From Myxococcota bacterium (GTDB lineage Bacteria > Myxococcota_A > Bradymonadia > UBA7976 > UBA1532): a DNA stretch of 64,000 nt. The stretch spans positions 28,245-92,244 of the forward strand of contig JAKLJY010000015.1 in assembly GCA_023150895.1 (NCBI GenBank), read 5' to 3'. Shown here piece by piece: positions 16,460-25,689 of the stretch. The notes beneath the pieces were generated by a model. It ran no database searches, was not told the origin of the DNA, and was given only the letters and a program-made list of their open reading frames with translations. Within the stretch, counting starts at the first letter, position 1. Each line of letters begins with the position of its first letter. A program made the translations under genes and the position numbers.

Positions 16460-17878
16460 ATGCCCTCTCATCGTCTCCCGAACCCGTGGGCCCGGCCTCC
16501 GGGCCGCCCGGCGCTGATCGGCGCGGTGGCCACGTCCCTCCTCGCCCCCGTCTGCGCCTGCGCGGCGGACTATTTCGTCGGCGCCGAGACCCGCCTGACG
16601 GCCGACCGCTGGCGCGGCACGCGGCAGGCGCCCGTCGAACGCCTCGATGTCCGCCCGCGCCTTCGCCTCGGTGTGTTCGACATCGAAGACGACGGTGCGG
16701 CGACGGACCGCTACCGGTTCGTCGCGGACCTGGAGGTCGGGGCCGATTTCGGCCGGACGGACGCCGAGCGCGACGCGTCGAAGCAGGTCCTCGGCGAGAC
16801 GCGCCGCGCCCGGTTCGACCTGTATTTCGCCTATTTCGAGGGACACCTCGTTCAGACCCGTACGCTGGGGGTGACGCTCCTCGCCGGACGGCACTTGTTG
16901 TTCGACGCCGTCGGCCTCGATGCCGTCGACGGCGTGACGGTGCGGGTCCGCCTGCCCTTCGTGCAGCTCGAAGGGACGGGGGGTCTCGCGGTCCGGTCGG
17001 GCTGGTCGAACGTCGGGCCGGACATCTACTCGCCCGACGGCACCACCCTGCCCGACGTCCCCGCCTACCTGGTCGGCGCCGCCGCCGAGACGGATCTCGG
17101 CGACCTCGTCGTCTTCCGTGGCGCGTGGCGCCGACAGTTCGAGGACTCGGCGCACGTCTCGCGGGAGGAGGTCGGCGGCGGCCTCGAGGTCACCCCCCTT
17201 CGCGGGCTCTCGTTCTCCGCCGGCACCCGCTATGACGCGATCTTCGAGCGCCTCTCGAACGTCGAGGCCGGCGCCGGATACAGTTTTCTCGAGGCTTGGC
17301 GGGCCGAGGTCGCCTGGCGCCGCGAACACCCGTCGTTCAGCGCCGACTCCATCTGGAACGCGTTCTCCATCGAGCCCTATCACGACGTCAGCGCCCGGCT
17401 CCGGTTCGACCCGGGCCTGTGGCGCCTCTCGGCGGACGGGGGCATTCGCCGGTTCGACGGCGGCGAAGCGCACGCCGCCGCGGGGTCCATCGAGACGACC
17501 CGCGATGCCTACGACGCGGGCCTGCGGGGCGAGCGCCTGCTTGGCGACCCCGCCGACGACATGGCCGTCGGGGCCGAGGGGCGGGCCGGGCTCGGCTACG
17601 GCGGTCAGCGAATTTACGGCGACGTCTTCGGGCGGATGCCGGTCGCGCTGACGCCGGGGGTCGCCCCCCTGCGTCTGGGCGGACGACTCGGCGCCGTCCA
17701 CTTCGAAGACGAGCAGCAGGCCGAGCTCTCCGGCGTGTCGGGCTGGGCCGTGGCCACCGTCGGTTGGCGTGCCGCCGAGACCGTGCACCTCGAACTCCTG
17801 GGCGAGGGACATGCGAGCCGGTTCACGCCGTTCCGCGGGCGCTTGCTCGCGCAGGTGACGCTGGAGGAGTGGCTGTGA
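16460..17878 (+). CDS. Outer-membrane beta-barrel protein, partner of multiheme cytochrome
   Basis: A 472-residue protein with a signal peptide (LIGAVATSLLAPVCACA) and alternating hydrophobic/polar strands over its whole length (e.g. RFVADLEVGADFG, ARFDLYFAYFEG, VHLELLGEGHASRF), as in a porin-size outer-membrane barrel. No catalytic motif is seen. Its stop overlaps the start of a 13-heme cytochrome by one base (TGATG). By analogy with MtrB- or PCC-type conduits I infer that it forms a sheath that carries the cytochrome through the outer membrane. It is shorter than MtrB (about 700 residues), and I see no MtrB CxxC motif. Confidence 0.7.
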   Translation: MPSHRLPNPWARPPGRPALIGAVATSLLAPVCACAADYFVGAETRLTADRWRGTRQAPVERLDVRPRLRLGVFDIEDDGAATDRYRFVADLEVGADFGRTDAERDASKQVLGETRRARFDLYFAYFEGHLVQTRTLGVTLLAGRHLLFDAVGLDAVDGVTVRVRLPFVQLEGTGGLAVRSGWSNVGPDIYSPDGTTLPDVPAYLVGAAAETDLGDLVVFRGAWRRQFEDSAHVSREEVGGGLEVTPLRGLSFSAGTRYDAIFERLSNVEAGAGYSFLEAWRAEVAWRREHPSFSADSIWNAFSIEPYHDVSARLRFDPGLWRLSADGGIRRFDGGEAHAAAGSIETTRDAYDAGLRGERLLGDPADDMAVGAEGRAGLGYGGQRIYGDVFGRMPVALTPGVAPLRLGGRLGAVHFEDEQQAELSGVSGWAVATVGWRAAETVHLELLGEGHASRFTPFRGRLLAQVTLEEWL

Positions 17879-19116
17879 TGCCGACGTTTCTTCGGCGGCT
17901 TGCCCTCGCCACGCTCGCCGTGACCGGACTCGTTTCGTTGCCCGATCAGGCCCTCGCCGACCCCACCCGCCGTGGTCCGCTCGAAGCCATCTACGGCCAG
18001 CAGGAGATCCCCCTCGCCTTCGACCATGCCGTGCACCTCGGCAAGGCCAAGATGAAGTGCGAGGAGTGCCACGATGTCGCCCGCAGCGTCCGTCCGTCCG
18101 ACCGCAACCTGCCCCCCGAGCGCACCTGTCTCGACTGTCACGACGTGCTCGACGAGCAGCCCGAGCAGGCCAACCCGAAGGCCGCCTGCAGCACCTGTCA
18201 CCCCGGGTACGAACCCGTCTTTCCGCCCGGCGTCGAACGGGACGACACGCTGAAGGCGACGCCGCATCCGGCGCCCGTGCTCTTCCCCACCCCGTCGATC
18301 GTCTTCAGCCACCAGGCCCACCTCGGCCGCGGGGCCGCCTGCGACGACTGCCACAAGGGGGTTGCGACCGCCGGACTGGCGACGCTCGAACACATGCCGA
18401 TGATGGACGACTGCCTCGCCTGCCACGACGGCCGGGCGGCGAGCGCGGCGTGCACCACCTGTCATCTCGCCCGCCCCGACGGTGTGCTCGTCACCGACCT
18501 GCCCGGCGGCAAGCTCGTCCCGCGCGGTCTGTTCCGCAACGACGACCACCGGGGTGACTTCGCGCGGTCGCACGGTCCCGCCGCCAAGGCCGACGCCGAC
18601 TACTGCGCCGCGTGCCACACCGAGTCCGAGTGTGCGAAATGCCACATGGGGAACATCAAGCCCCTCTCGGTGCATGCGGCGGACTACATCCTGACCCACC
18701 CCCCAGAGGCGCGTCGCGACGATCCGCAGTGCTCGAAGTGCCACCGCTTGCAGACGTTCTGTCGGGACTGCCATCTGCGCAGCGGCGTGACGACCGCGAC
18801 GGGCACCGGGCTCGGATTCCGCGATCCGGGCAACGCGGGCGGCATGGCCGATTTCCACACGGTCGCATTCAAAGCCGACGTGACCTCTGCGCTGCATCAC
18901 CGCTACGAAGCACGTCGAAACATCCGGCAGTGTGTCGCGTGCCATCAGGAGAACGACTGCACGCGGTGCCATGCGTCCATCGAGGCCGGCGGGCGGGGGC
19001 TGAATCCGCACCCCGCAGGCTTCGATCGGAACTGCCGCCGCCTGCTCGAACTCAACGATCGGGCCTGTCGCCAATGCCATACCGACCTCTCCGCGTTGAA
19101 GGCGGCGTGTGACTGA
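17878..19116 (+). CDS. 13-heme c-type cytochrome, periplasmic
   Basis: A 412-residue protein with a signal peptide (LALATLAVTGLVSLPDQALA) and 13 CxxCH heme-binding motifs: CEECH, CLDCH, CSTCH, CDDCH, CLACH, CTTCH, CAACH, CAKCH, CSKCH, CRDCH, CVACH, CTRCH and CRQCH. Extra His in FDHAVHLG and FSHQAHLG are c7/c3-style distal ligands and hint at internal duplication. At about 32 residues per heme it could form a molecular wire. It has no lipobox and is expected in the periplasm or inside the barrel encoded immediately upstream. Confidence 0.93.
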   Translation: MPTFLRRLALATLAVTGLVSLPDQALADPTRRGPLEAIYGQQEIPLAFDHAVHLGKAKMKCEECHDVARSVRPSDRNLPPERTCLDCHDVLDEQPEQANPKAACSTCHPGYEPVFPPGVERDDTLKATPHPAPVLFPTPSIVFSHQAHLGRGAACDDCHKGVATAGLATLEHMPMMDDCLACHDGRAASAACTTCHLARPDGVLVTDLPGGKLVPRGLFRNDDHRGDFARSHGPAAKADADYCAACHTESECAKCHMGNIKPLSVHAADYILTHPPEARRDDPQCSKCHRLQTFCRDCHLRSGVTTATGTGLGFRDPGNAGGMADFHTVAFKADVTSALHHRYEARRNIRQCVACHQENDCTRCHASIEAGGRGLNPHPAGFDRNCRRLLELNDRACRQCHTDLSALKAACD

Positions 19117-20305
19117 AACGCCATGGCCCGGTGGGCCGCCACGGGCCAGGTGGGCGACCGGCCTCGCCCTGGCGCTCGCGCTGCCGGCCTGCGGCGCCGA
19201 ATCGGACGCGGCGGCCCCCCTTGCGGCCGACGTGGGGCGCCCTTGCCCGAGCCGGGCGGAGATGGCGCCGACGCTGTCCGCCCTCGTGGAGGAGAATCGC
19301 CTCCCGCACCTCGCCGCGCTGCTCCGCGAGACGCTGCCGGACACGCAGCTGAAGGCCGTACTCGACGCGGCCCTCCGCATCGTGCGGGCGTTGCCCGACG
19401 GGCGCCTCGAAGCGCTGCTCGACCTCCTCCGCTCCGAGCGTGTTGCGACCGCCAAGGCCCTCATCGCGCGGCTCGTGGGGTACGCGCGGACGAGCGGGCC
19501 GGGGGGCACGCTCAACGTCGAGCTCGGCGCGGCGCTGACGCACCTGCTGACGGCGTGCGGCGAGGGCCCCCTCTTTCCGGCGCTCGACGCCGTGTTGTCG
19601 ACGCGCTCGCTCCTCGACCTCGCGGAACCCCTGCGACAGACGCTCGCCCTGCCCCTGATTCAGGAGCTCCTGGGCGCCGCGGGGGCGCTGAACCGGGAGG
19701 CGCTCGCGGCGCTGATTTGTAATGTGCAGGCGGCGCTGGTCCGGCCGGGGGCGGACCCCGCGGAGAGCGTTCGGGCCCTTCTGCGCACGGTCGCCGGTCT
19801 GACGGACCTGCTCGACACCCCCCCGGTCTCTACGGTCGTGGATGGCGCCCTCGCCGAGTTGTCGCCGTCGGGCGCGGTCTGGCCGCCGTTTCAGGCGCTG
19901 CTCTGCTGTGAGATGTACGGGACCGTCACCTGCCCGGGCGTCGGTTCGACCCTGCCGCCGCGCGAGGGGCCGCCCGTCTACGTGTACCTGGCCTACGACG
20001 TCTTTCTGACCCGTCCGGCCGAGCTCGACGCGGCGTTGGCGCTGCTCGCGGACCGGGAGGTCACGGACCAACTCGCCCCGCTCGTCGAAGTGCTGCAGAC
20101 GCTCGGCCGCGAGCCGGACGTCCGCCGGGCGCTCGTCGCACTCGTGACGACGCTGTTGCGCCCCGAAATCGCCGACGGGGTCCTCGCGGATCTGTCGCTT
20201 CTGCTGGACTCGGGCGCGTTCGACGAGCTGCTCGCAATGGTCGACGCCGTCGTGCGCAGCTGCCCCGAAGACGCGGGCCTTTTCCCGCCCGGGGACGCCG
20301 GATGA
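19109..20305 (+). CDS. Helical lipoprotein of unknown function in the cytochrome operon
   Basis: A 398-residue lipoprotein: basic N-terminus, hydrophobic core and lipobox LALPAC. The rest is almost entirely Leu/Ala-rich helical repeats (ALLRETLPD, LLRTVAGLTDLL, LVTTLLRPEIADG), suggesting an ARM/HEAT-like solenoid. The GTG start overlaps the cytochrome end by 8 bases, and its own end overlaps the next gene (ATGA). I do not recognise a family. A scaffold role for the barrel-cytochrome complex is possible. Confidence 0.65.
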   Translation: MTETPWPGGPPRARWATGLALALALPACGAESDAAAPLAADVGRPCPSRAEMAPTLSALVEENRLPHLAALLRETLPDTQLKAVLDAALRIVRALPDGRLEALLDLLRSERVATAKALIARLVGYARTSGPGGTLNVELGAALTHLLTACGEGPLFPALDAVLSTRSLLDLAEPLRQTLALPLIQELLGAAGALNREALAALICNVQAALVRPGADPAESVRALLRTVAGLTDLLDTPPVSTVVDGALAELSPSGAVWPPFQALLCCEMYGTVTCPGVGSTLPPREGPPVYVYLAYDVFLTRPAELDAALALLADREVTDQLAPLVEVLQTLGREPDVRRALVALVTTLLRPEIADGVLADLSLLLDSGAFDELLAMVDAVVRSCPEDAGLFPPGDAG

Positions 20306-21633
20306 CCCCGTTCGGGAGAGTCGCCGCCGCGACGCTGGTGCTCCCCGCGGCGCTTCTTTGCCCCGGGACCGCCATCGCGAGCCTGCTCGACATCTACGGG
20401 TTCAACCCGCGCGGGACGGCCATGGGCAATGCGCAGGCCGCCGTCGCCGACGACTACACCGCGACGTTCTACAATCCCGCCGCGATGACGCAGCGCAAGC
20501 AGATCAACGTCGGCGCAGGGTTCATCGCAACGGTGCCGAGCCTGTACATCGACCGCGACGCGCGCCGCTCCGACGTGCCGAACGAGCTGCCCCCGAGCTT
20601 CGCCGGCGTCAACCTCGGCGCGCTCTTCCCGCTCGGCGGCCTGCTCGAGAACCGGCTCGCCATCGGCCTCGCACTGTATCTGCCCACGCTCAATCTGCTG
20701 CGCGCGGAGGGCATCGACGCGCAGGTGCCCCAGTACTATCTGTTCCAGAATCTGCCGGACAAGTACGACCTGCTGGGGGCGGCCGCGTTCGAGTTCGGCC
20801 CCTGGCTCAGCGTCGGCGCAGGGGTTCAGGTCCTCGCCGGGCTCGACGGCGCCGTCGACCTGCACGTCGACCTGACGAACCGCACGGTGGCGCAGCGGGC
20901 GGTGAACGTCGAGGTGAGCCCGGTCGCCGCGCCGACCGTCGGCCTCTTCTCCCGACCCATCGCCCCCCTGCGCCTCGGCGCGAGCTGGCGGGGCGCGCTG
21001 TCCCTCGACTACCGGCTCCCGACCCGCCTCGTCATCACCGAGCTGGTGGATCTGAACCTCGACATCGGCGGGACGGTGCTCTACAGCCCGCATGTCTTCA
21101 ACGTCGGCGCCGCCTGGACCTTCTCGGAGATCGATCTCGTCGCCTCGGCGGAAGTCAGCCATGCCCTCTGGTCGCGGGCGCCGGATCCGAGCCCGCGCTT
21201 CGAGATCGACATCGAGGGGGACCTCGTCCGGGGGATCGGGCTCGGTGACCGGCTCGATGTCGGCAACGGCGCCGACATCGAACTCGGTTTCGTCGACACC
21301 ACGACCGTCCGTCTCGGCCTCGAGCAACGCCCGACGGAGAGTCTCGCCGTGCGCGCCGGGTACGCCTTTCGTCCGACGCCTGCACCGGTCCCGACGGAAG
21401 CGTTCAACTACATCGACGGCGACGCGCACCTGCTCTCGCTCGGCGCGGGGGTCAGCTTCAGGGACCCCCTCGAAATCCGGGAGAATCAGCTCCACCTCGA
21501 CGTGGCGTGGCAGCTCACGCTCCTGAACGAGGTTCGCGTCGAGAAGACCCTCGGCGCACGGGACCCCGTCGGCGACTACTCGGCCGGCGGTCGAATTCAC
21601 AGTGTATCGGTGTCCTTGCGCCACGACCTGTGA
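20302..21633 (+). CDS. FadL/OmpP1-family outer-membrane transport protein
   Basis: A 443-residue FadL-like barrel. A signal peptide ends near IAS. The FadL N-terminal signature is clear: NPRGTAMGNAQAAVADDY then TATFYNPAAM. Late strands (AVRAGYAFRPTP, FNYIDGDAHLLSLGAGV) are typical of the family. FadL proteins move hydrophobic molecules across the outer membrane by lateral diffusion. The ATG overlaps the previous stop (ATGA). Being last in the cytochrome operon, it could supply a hydrophobic electron donor, but this is a guess. Confidence 0.85.
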   Translation: MTPFGRVAAATLVLPAALLCPGTAIASLLDIYGFNPRGTAMGNAQAAVADDYTATFYNPAAMTQRKQINVGAGFIATVPSLYIDRDARRSDVPNELPPSFAGVNLGALFPLGGLLENRLAIGLALYLPTLNLLRAEGIDAQVPQYYLFQNLPDKYDLLGAAAFEFGPWLSVGAGVQVLAGLDGAVDLHVDLTNRTVAQRAVNVEVSPVAAPTVGLFSRPIAPLRLGASWRGALSLDYRLPTRLVITELVDLNLDIGGTVLYSPHVFNVGAAWTFSEIDLVASAEVSHALWSRAPDPSPRFEIDIEGDLVRGIGLGDRLDVGNGADIELGFVDTTTVRLGLEQRPTESLAVRAGYAFRPTPAPVPTEAFNYIDGDAHLLSLGAGVSFRDPLEIRENQLHLDVAWQLTLLNEVRVEKTLGARDPVGDYSAGGRIHSVSVSLRHDL

Positions 21634-21636
21634 GCC

Positions 21637-21665
21637 TTGAAAAAGCCTCGCGGCCCCGGTATCTC
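21637..21665 (+). promoter_or_regulatory. Promoter of prfC, leaderless
   Basis: TTGAAA (21637-21642), a 17-base spacer and TATCTC (21660-21665) form a good sigma-70-type promoter. The prfC ATG lies only 8 bases beyond the -10 with no ribosome site, so the transcript should start at or next to the ATG. Confidence 0.6.
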
Positions 21666-21673
21666 GCCCCGCC

Positions 21674-23254
21674 ATGTCACACGCTCAGGAAACCGCTCGC
21701 CGGCGCACGTTCGCCATCATCAGCCACCCGGACGCCGGCAAGACGACCATCACCGAGAAGCTGCTGCTCTTCGGCGGAGCCATCCAGATGGCCGGCGCGG
21801 TGCGGGCGCGCCGGGCCGGGCGCCACGCGGCGTCGGACTTCATCGAAATCGAGAAGCAGCGCGGCATCTCGGTCAGCACGGCCGTCATGAGCTTCGAACA
21901 CCAGGGCTGCGCGGTGAACCTCCTCGACACCCCCGGTCACGAGGACTTCAGCGAGGACACCTACCGGGTGCTCACCGCGGTCGACAGCGCGTTGATGGTG
22001 CTCGACTCGGCCAAGGGCGTCGAGGCCCGCACGCTGGCCCTCATGGAGGTCTGCCGCATGCGCGACACCCCCGTGATGACCTACTGCAACAAGTTCGATC
22101 GCGAGTCGATGGATCCGTTCGAGCTGATGGACTCGATCGAGAAACAACTCGGCATCCAGACGGCGCCGATGACCTGGCCCATCGGAATGGGCAAGGACTT
22201 CCAGGGGGTCTACGACCTCGTCAACCGCGCCGTCGTTTTCTATCAGGACGCGCAGAAGGGCCGGAAGAACGACGTCGTCGCCCTCGCCCCCGAGGACCCG
22301 GCCCTCGACGAGTGGATCGGCCCCGAGGCCGCCGCGAAGCTGCGTTCAGAGCTCGAGCTGCTCGAAGGGGCGTCGCCGCCGTTCGATCCCGAGTCGTATC
22401 GGCGCGGCAAGCAGACGCCGGTCTTTTTCGGCAGCGCAATCAACAACTTCGGCGTCAAGGAACTCCTCGACTGTTTCGTGCGCTTCGCCCCGGCGCCGCA
22501 GCCCCGGGCGACGGCGACGCGATACGTCGAGCCGGACGAGCCCACGTTCACCGGTTTCGTGTTCAAGATTCAGGCGAACCTCGATCCCTCGCACCGGGAC
22601 CGCATGGCCTTCGTGCGCATCGTTTCGGGCGAATACAACCGGGGCATGAAGCTGCGGCACGTCCGCTCCGGGCGCGACATGGCGATCAACAACGCCACGA
22701 CGTTCCTCGCCCGGGACCGCACCGTGACCGAGCAGGCGTTTCCGGGGGACATCATCGGCCTGCACAACCATGGGGCCATCCGCATCGGTGACACGTTCAC
22801 CGAGGGCGAGGACCTCAAGTTCACCGGCATCCCGTCGTTCGCCCCCGAGCTCTTCCGGCGGGCTCGCCTGCTCGATCCGCTGAAGTCCAAGTCCCTCGTC
22901 AAGGGCCTCGAACAGCTCGCCGAAGAAGGCGCGGCGCAACTGTATCGACCCATCGACGGGCAGGACTACCTGCTCGGCGCGCTCGGATCGCTGCAGTTCG
23001 ACGTCATTCAGTCCCGCCTGCAGAACGAGTACAACGTGCGGGCCATCTTCGAGCAGGTGCCCTATCAGGCCGCGCGGTGGCTCTTCTCGGACGATCAGGA
23101 AGCCCTCGACAAGTTCATCGCGACGAACCGTGACCGCGTCTATCGCGACCTCGCCGACAACCCGACGTTCATCGCCAATACCGAGTGGGCGATGAACTAC
23201 GCGGCGAGCCAGAACCCCAAGATCCGGTTCCTCAAGACGATGGAGATCCAGTAG
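21674..23254 (+). CDS. prfC: Peptide chain release factor 3
   Basis: A 526-residue translational GTPase of normal RF3 length. G motifs are intact: SHPDAGKTT (G1), RGISV (G2), DTPGHEDFS (G3) and NKFD (G4). RF3 recycles RF1 and RF2 from the ribosome after termination. The C-terminal RF3 domain (GSLQFDVIQSRLQNEY) is complete. The start lacks a Shine-Dalgarno and lies just after a promoter. Its last 23 bases overlap the 3' end of convergent murJ. Confidence 0.97.
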   Translation: MSHAQETARRRTFAIISHPDAGKTTITEKLLLFGGAIQMAGAVRARRAGRHAASDFIEIEKQRGISVSTAVMSFEHQGCAVNLLDTPGHEDFSEDTYRVLTAVDSALMVLDSAKGVEARTLALMEVCRMRDTPVMTYCNKFDRESMDPFELMDSIEKQLGIQTAPMTWPIGMGKDFQGVYDLVNRAVVFYQDAQKGRKNDVVALAPEDPALDEWIGPEAAAKLRSELELLEGASPPFDPESYRRGKQTPVFFGSAINNFGVKELLDCFVRFAPAPQPRATATRYVEPDEPTFTGFVFKIQANLDPSHRDRMAFVRIVSGEYNRGMKLRHVRSGRDMAINNATTFLARDRTVTEQAFPGDIIGLHNHGAIRIGDTFTEGEDLKFTGIPSFAPELFRRARLLDPLKSKSLVKGLEQLAEEGAAQLYRPIDGQDYLLGALGSLQFDVIQSRLQNEYNVRAIFEQVPYQAARWLFSDDQEALDKFIATNRDRVYRDLADNPTFIANTEWAMNYAASQNPKIRFLKTMEIQ

Positions 23255-24821
23255 CCGGGCGGCGGCGCTTCCGCAGGCGAGACACGACGCGCGCCGCGAT
23301 CACGCGGACCTCGGCGAGGCCCAACGCTGCGGCGAGGCCGAGGGTGACGACCGCCGCGACACCGCCGCCGACGCCGCCCCGGACGAGCGCGGCGGCGACC
23401 GAAGGGAGCGCCCCGACGACCGGCGCGAGGGCGCTCGAGATCCCCCACCCGGCCGCAACCCCCACGCCGCATGCAGGCACGAGTCGGACGAGCGCCGCGA
23501 GGACACCCGGGCCCGTCGGTCGGCCGAGCCGCCGATTGAGCCAGAAGAGCAGGCCGAGCGCGTTCGCCGAGATGGCGATCGACGACGCGACGGCCAGTCC
23601 GGTGCCGCCGTAGGCCCGCCCGAGAAGGCCGTACAGGGGGGCGAAGGCGAGCGTCACACCGGAGCCGACGAGGGTCGGCGACCAGGTGTCCCCCCGCGCA
23701 TAGAAACCACGGGCAATGAGTCCCTGGGTCGACCACGCCCAGAGCCCCAGGCTGACCCAGCCGGTGAACGCCCCGATCTCGGCGAGCTCCGCCGGCGAAA
23801 AACGACGTTCGCCCCAGATGACGAGCGCGATCTGGGGCCCGGCCACCGTGAGGGCGGCCTGCGCCACCACCGCCAGGACGAGCGTGCCACGCAGCGCGCC
23901 CTCGAGGGTGTCCCGGGCCAGCGTGTTGCGTCCCTCGGCGCACAGCCGCGCCAGCACGGGATAGGCCGCCATGCCGGCCGCGAGCCCGAAGACGCCCATC
24001 GGCACGCGCATCAGCGTTTTCGCGTACGTCAGCCGCGAAATCGTGCCCGGCTCGACGAGCGAGCCGAAGTAGCGCAGCAGGAAGTCGTCGAAGACGACCA
24101 CCGAGAAGCCGAGCATGACCGGGAGCGATCGCCAGAAATAGGTGCGCAGATCGGGGCTGCGCAGGTCCAGCGTCGGGGACCAGCGAAGGCCGGCGCGGAG
24201 TCCGCCGATGAGCGGCAGAAGAAACGGACCGGCGAACGATCCGGCGAGGACGCCCCAGGCGAAGCCCTCCGCCCCGAGCGTCGGGCCGAGCACCACCCCG
24301 AAGACGACGATGCCACCGGTGTACAACAGCGGCGCCAGCGCAGGCATGACATGGCGCTCACGGGCCTGAAGCGTGGCGGAGATCAGGCCGCCGAGCACGT
24401 GGAAGATCTGGGCGGGCAGGAGAATGCGGATGAGCTCGGCGAGCCGCGCGTGCTGTTCGGCCGTCATGCCGGGCGCGACCAGCGGGGCGAGCGTCGGGGC
24501 CGCCGCAAAGAGCGCGACGGTGGCCGTGACGAGCAGCAGCGCCAGGGCGTTGGCCACCGAAGAGAACGCCCGCCACCCGCCGGGCTCGTCCCCCCGGGCG
24601 AGATGGGCGTGGAACAACGGGATGAAGACGAGCGAGAGCGCGCCCCCGGCGAGCAGGTAGTTCAGGAAGTCCGGGATGACGAACGCCGTCCAGTAGACGT
24701 CCGCCTCGGCCCCGTTCCCGAGCGTCCGGCCGATGACCGCCTCGCGCACGAGACCGATGACGCGCGAGAGCAAGATGCTGACGCCGTAGAGCGCCGCCGC
24801 AAACCCGAGACCGCGCGCCAC
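23232..24821 (-). CDS. murJ: Lipid II flippase MurJ (MviN)
   Basis: A 529-residue polytopic membrane protein with about 14 hydrophobic helices and the MurJ N-terminal signature SRVIGLVREAVIGRTLG, then YWTAFVIPDFLNYLLAGGALS. It flips lipid II across the inner membrane for peptidoglycan synthesis. It starts 6 bases after an unknown membrane-protein gene and overlaps prfC tail to tail by 23 bases. Confidence 0.95.
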   Translation of the reverse strand: MARGLGFAAALYGVSILLSRVIGLVREAVIGRTLGNGAEADVYWTAFVIPDFLNYLLAGGALSLVFIPLFHAHLARGDEPGGWRAFSSVANALALLLVTATVALFAAAPTLAPLVAPGMTAEQHARLAELIRILLPAQIFHVLGGLISATLQARERHVMPALAPLLYTGGIVVFGVVLGPTLGAEGFAWGVLAGSFAGPFLLPLIGGLRAGLRWSPTLDLRSPDLRTYFWRSLPVMLGFSVVVFDDFLLRYFGSLVEPGTISRLTYAKTLMRVPMGVFGLAAGMAAYPVLARLCAEGRNTLARDTLEGALRGTLVLAVVAQAALTVAGPQIALVIWGERRFSPAELAEIGAFTGWVSLGLWAWSTQGLIARGFYARGDTWSPTLVGSGVTLAFAPLYGLLGRAYGGTGLAVASSIAISANALGLLFWLNRRLGRPTGPGVLAALVRLVPACGVGVAAGWGISSALAPVVGALPSVAAALVRGGVGGGVAAVVTLGLAAALGLAEVRVIAARVVSRLRKRRRPATGSPSS

Positions 24822-24827
24822 GAGGCG

Positions 24828-25673
24828 TCAGTCGTCTTCGCGCGGCGCAGGCGGAGGCCGCCCGGGCAGACCGTTCGTCGTCACGCCCGCGCCGAGGCCG
24901 CGAATCAGGAGGAACATCCCCCCGAAGAGGCAGACGACGCCGAGGAGATCGAACCAGACGGGCTGAAACACGACGACGGGTTTCGGCTCCGTATCGAACC
25001 CGGGGATCCCGGGCAAGAGGCCGAAGAGGTCGAGCCAGACGACCGCGTGCTGCGGCAGCAGGGCCGCGACCGCGAGCCAGATGCTGTGCGCTCGGGCGTA
25101 GGCCCACCCGCCGATGAGGGGGGCGAGCATCCAGGGGAGCCAGTATGCCGGGTGCTCGTGGCGGGACCAGGCCGTCGCCAGCGCACCCACCAGGAGCGCC
25201 ATCCCCCCGGGCAGGCTCAGGAAGAGGTTGCGCATGGTGATGCCGAGCCCGAGAAGGGCGAGGCAGAAGGGCGCGATGAGCCCGTGCGTCAGGGCCCGGA
25301 AGACCTCCGGCCCGGCGACGATCGTCGGCCCCGCCTCGGCGCCCGGCGCGGGCACCGGGGGGGCCGGGGTGATCAGGGGCACGCGGTCACGGACGATGTT
25401 GTCGATCTCACTGCCGAGGATCGCGGCGCCGACGCCGGCCAGCAGCGCCGCGGCCAGCCACGCCGCCGGCGGGACGCGCCAGCCGACTTCGGGGACGCCC
25501 GGCCGGCGCATCGCCACGTCGAGGCGCGCGACGAGCGCAGTCGCCCCGACCATCGCCAGGCCTTCGATCAGGTAGCCCCAGGGCACCCCCATGACGGCCA
25601 GCAGATTCGCCGCCATGAGGAACACCGCCCCCCACAGGGGAGACACCAGAAAGCCCCAGAAGAGGGGCGGCAT
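24828..25673 (-). CDS. Polytopic membrane protein of unknown function
   Basis: A 281-residue protein with roughly eight hydrophobic segments and a Pro-rich C-terminus ending in acidic residues. It carries His/Glu-containing membrane pieces (ALTHGLIAPF, SRHEHPAYW) but no complete CAAX-protease or other motif I can name. The ATG at 25673 leaves a 16-base gap from the upstream gene; an upstream frame start at 25748 would overlap it by 59 bases. Its position directly before murJ suggests an envelope role. Confidence 0.65.
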   Translation of the reverse strand: MPPLFWGFLVSPLWGAVFLMAANLLAVMGVPWGYLIEGLAMVGATALVARLDVAMRRPGVPEVGWRVPPAAWLAAALLAGVGAAILGSEIDNIVRDRVPLITPAPPVPAPGAEAGPTIVAGPEVFRALTHGLIAPFCLALLGLGITMRNLFLSLPGGMALLVGALATAWSRHEHPAYWLPWMLAPLIGGWAYARAHSIWLAVAALLPQHAVVWLDLFGLLPGIPGFDTEPKPVVVFQPVWFDLLGVVCLFGGMFLLIRGLGAGVTTNGLPGRPPPAPREDD

Positions 25674-25689
25674 GCCCACGGGGAGACGC

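Noticed and set aside
24828..25673. CAAX-type intramembrane protease
   Set aside because: The EExxxR and paired His motifs of that family are not found together.
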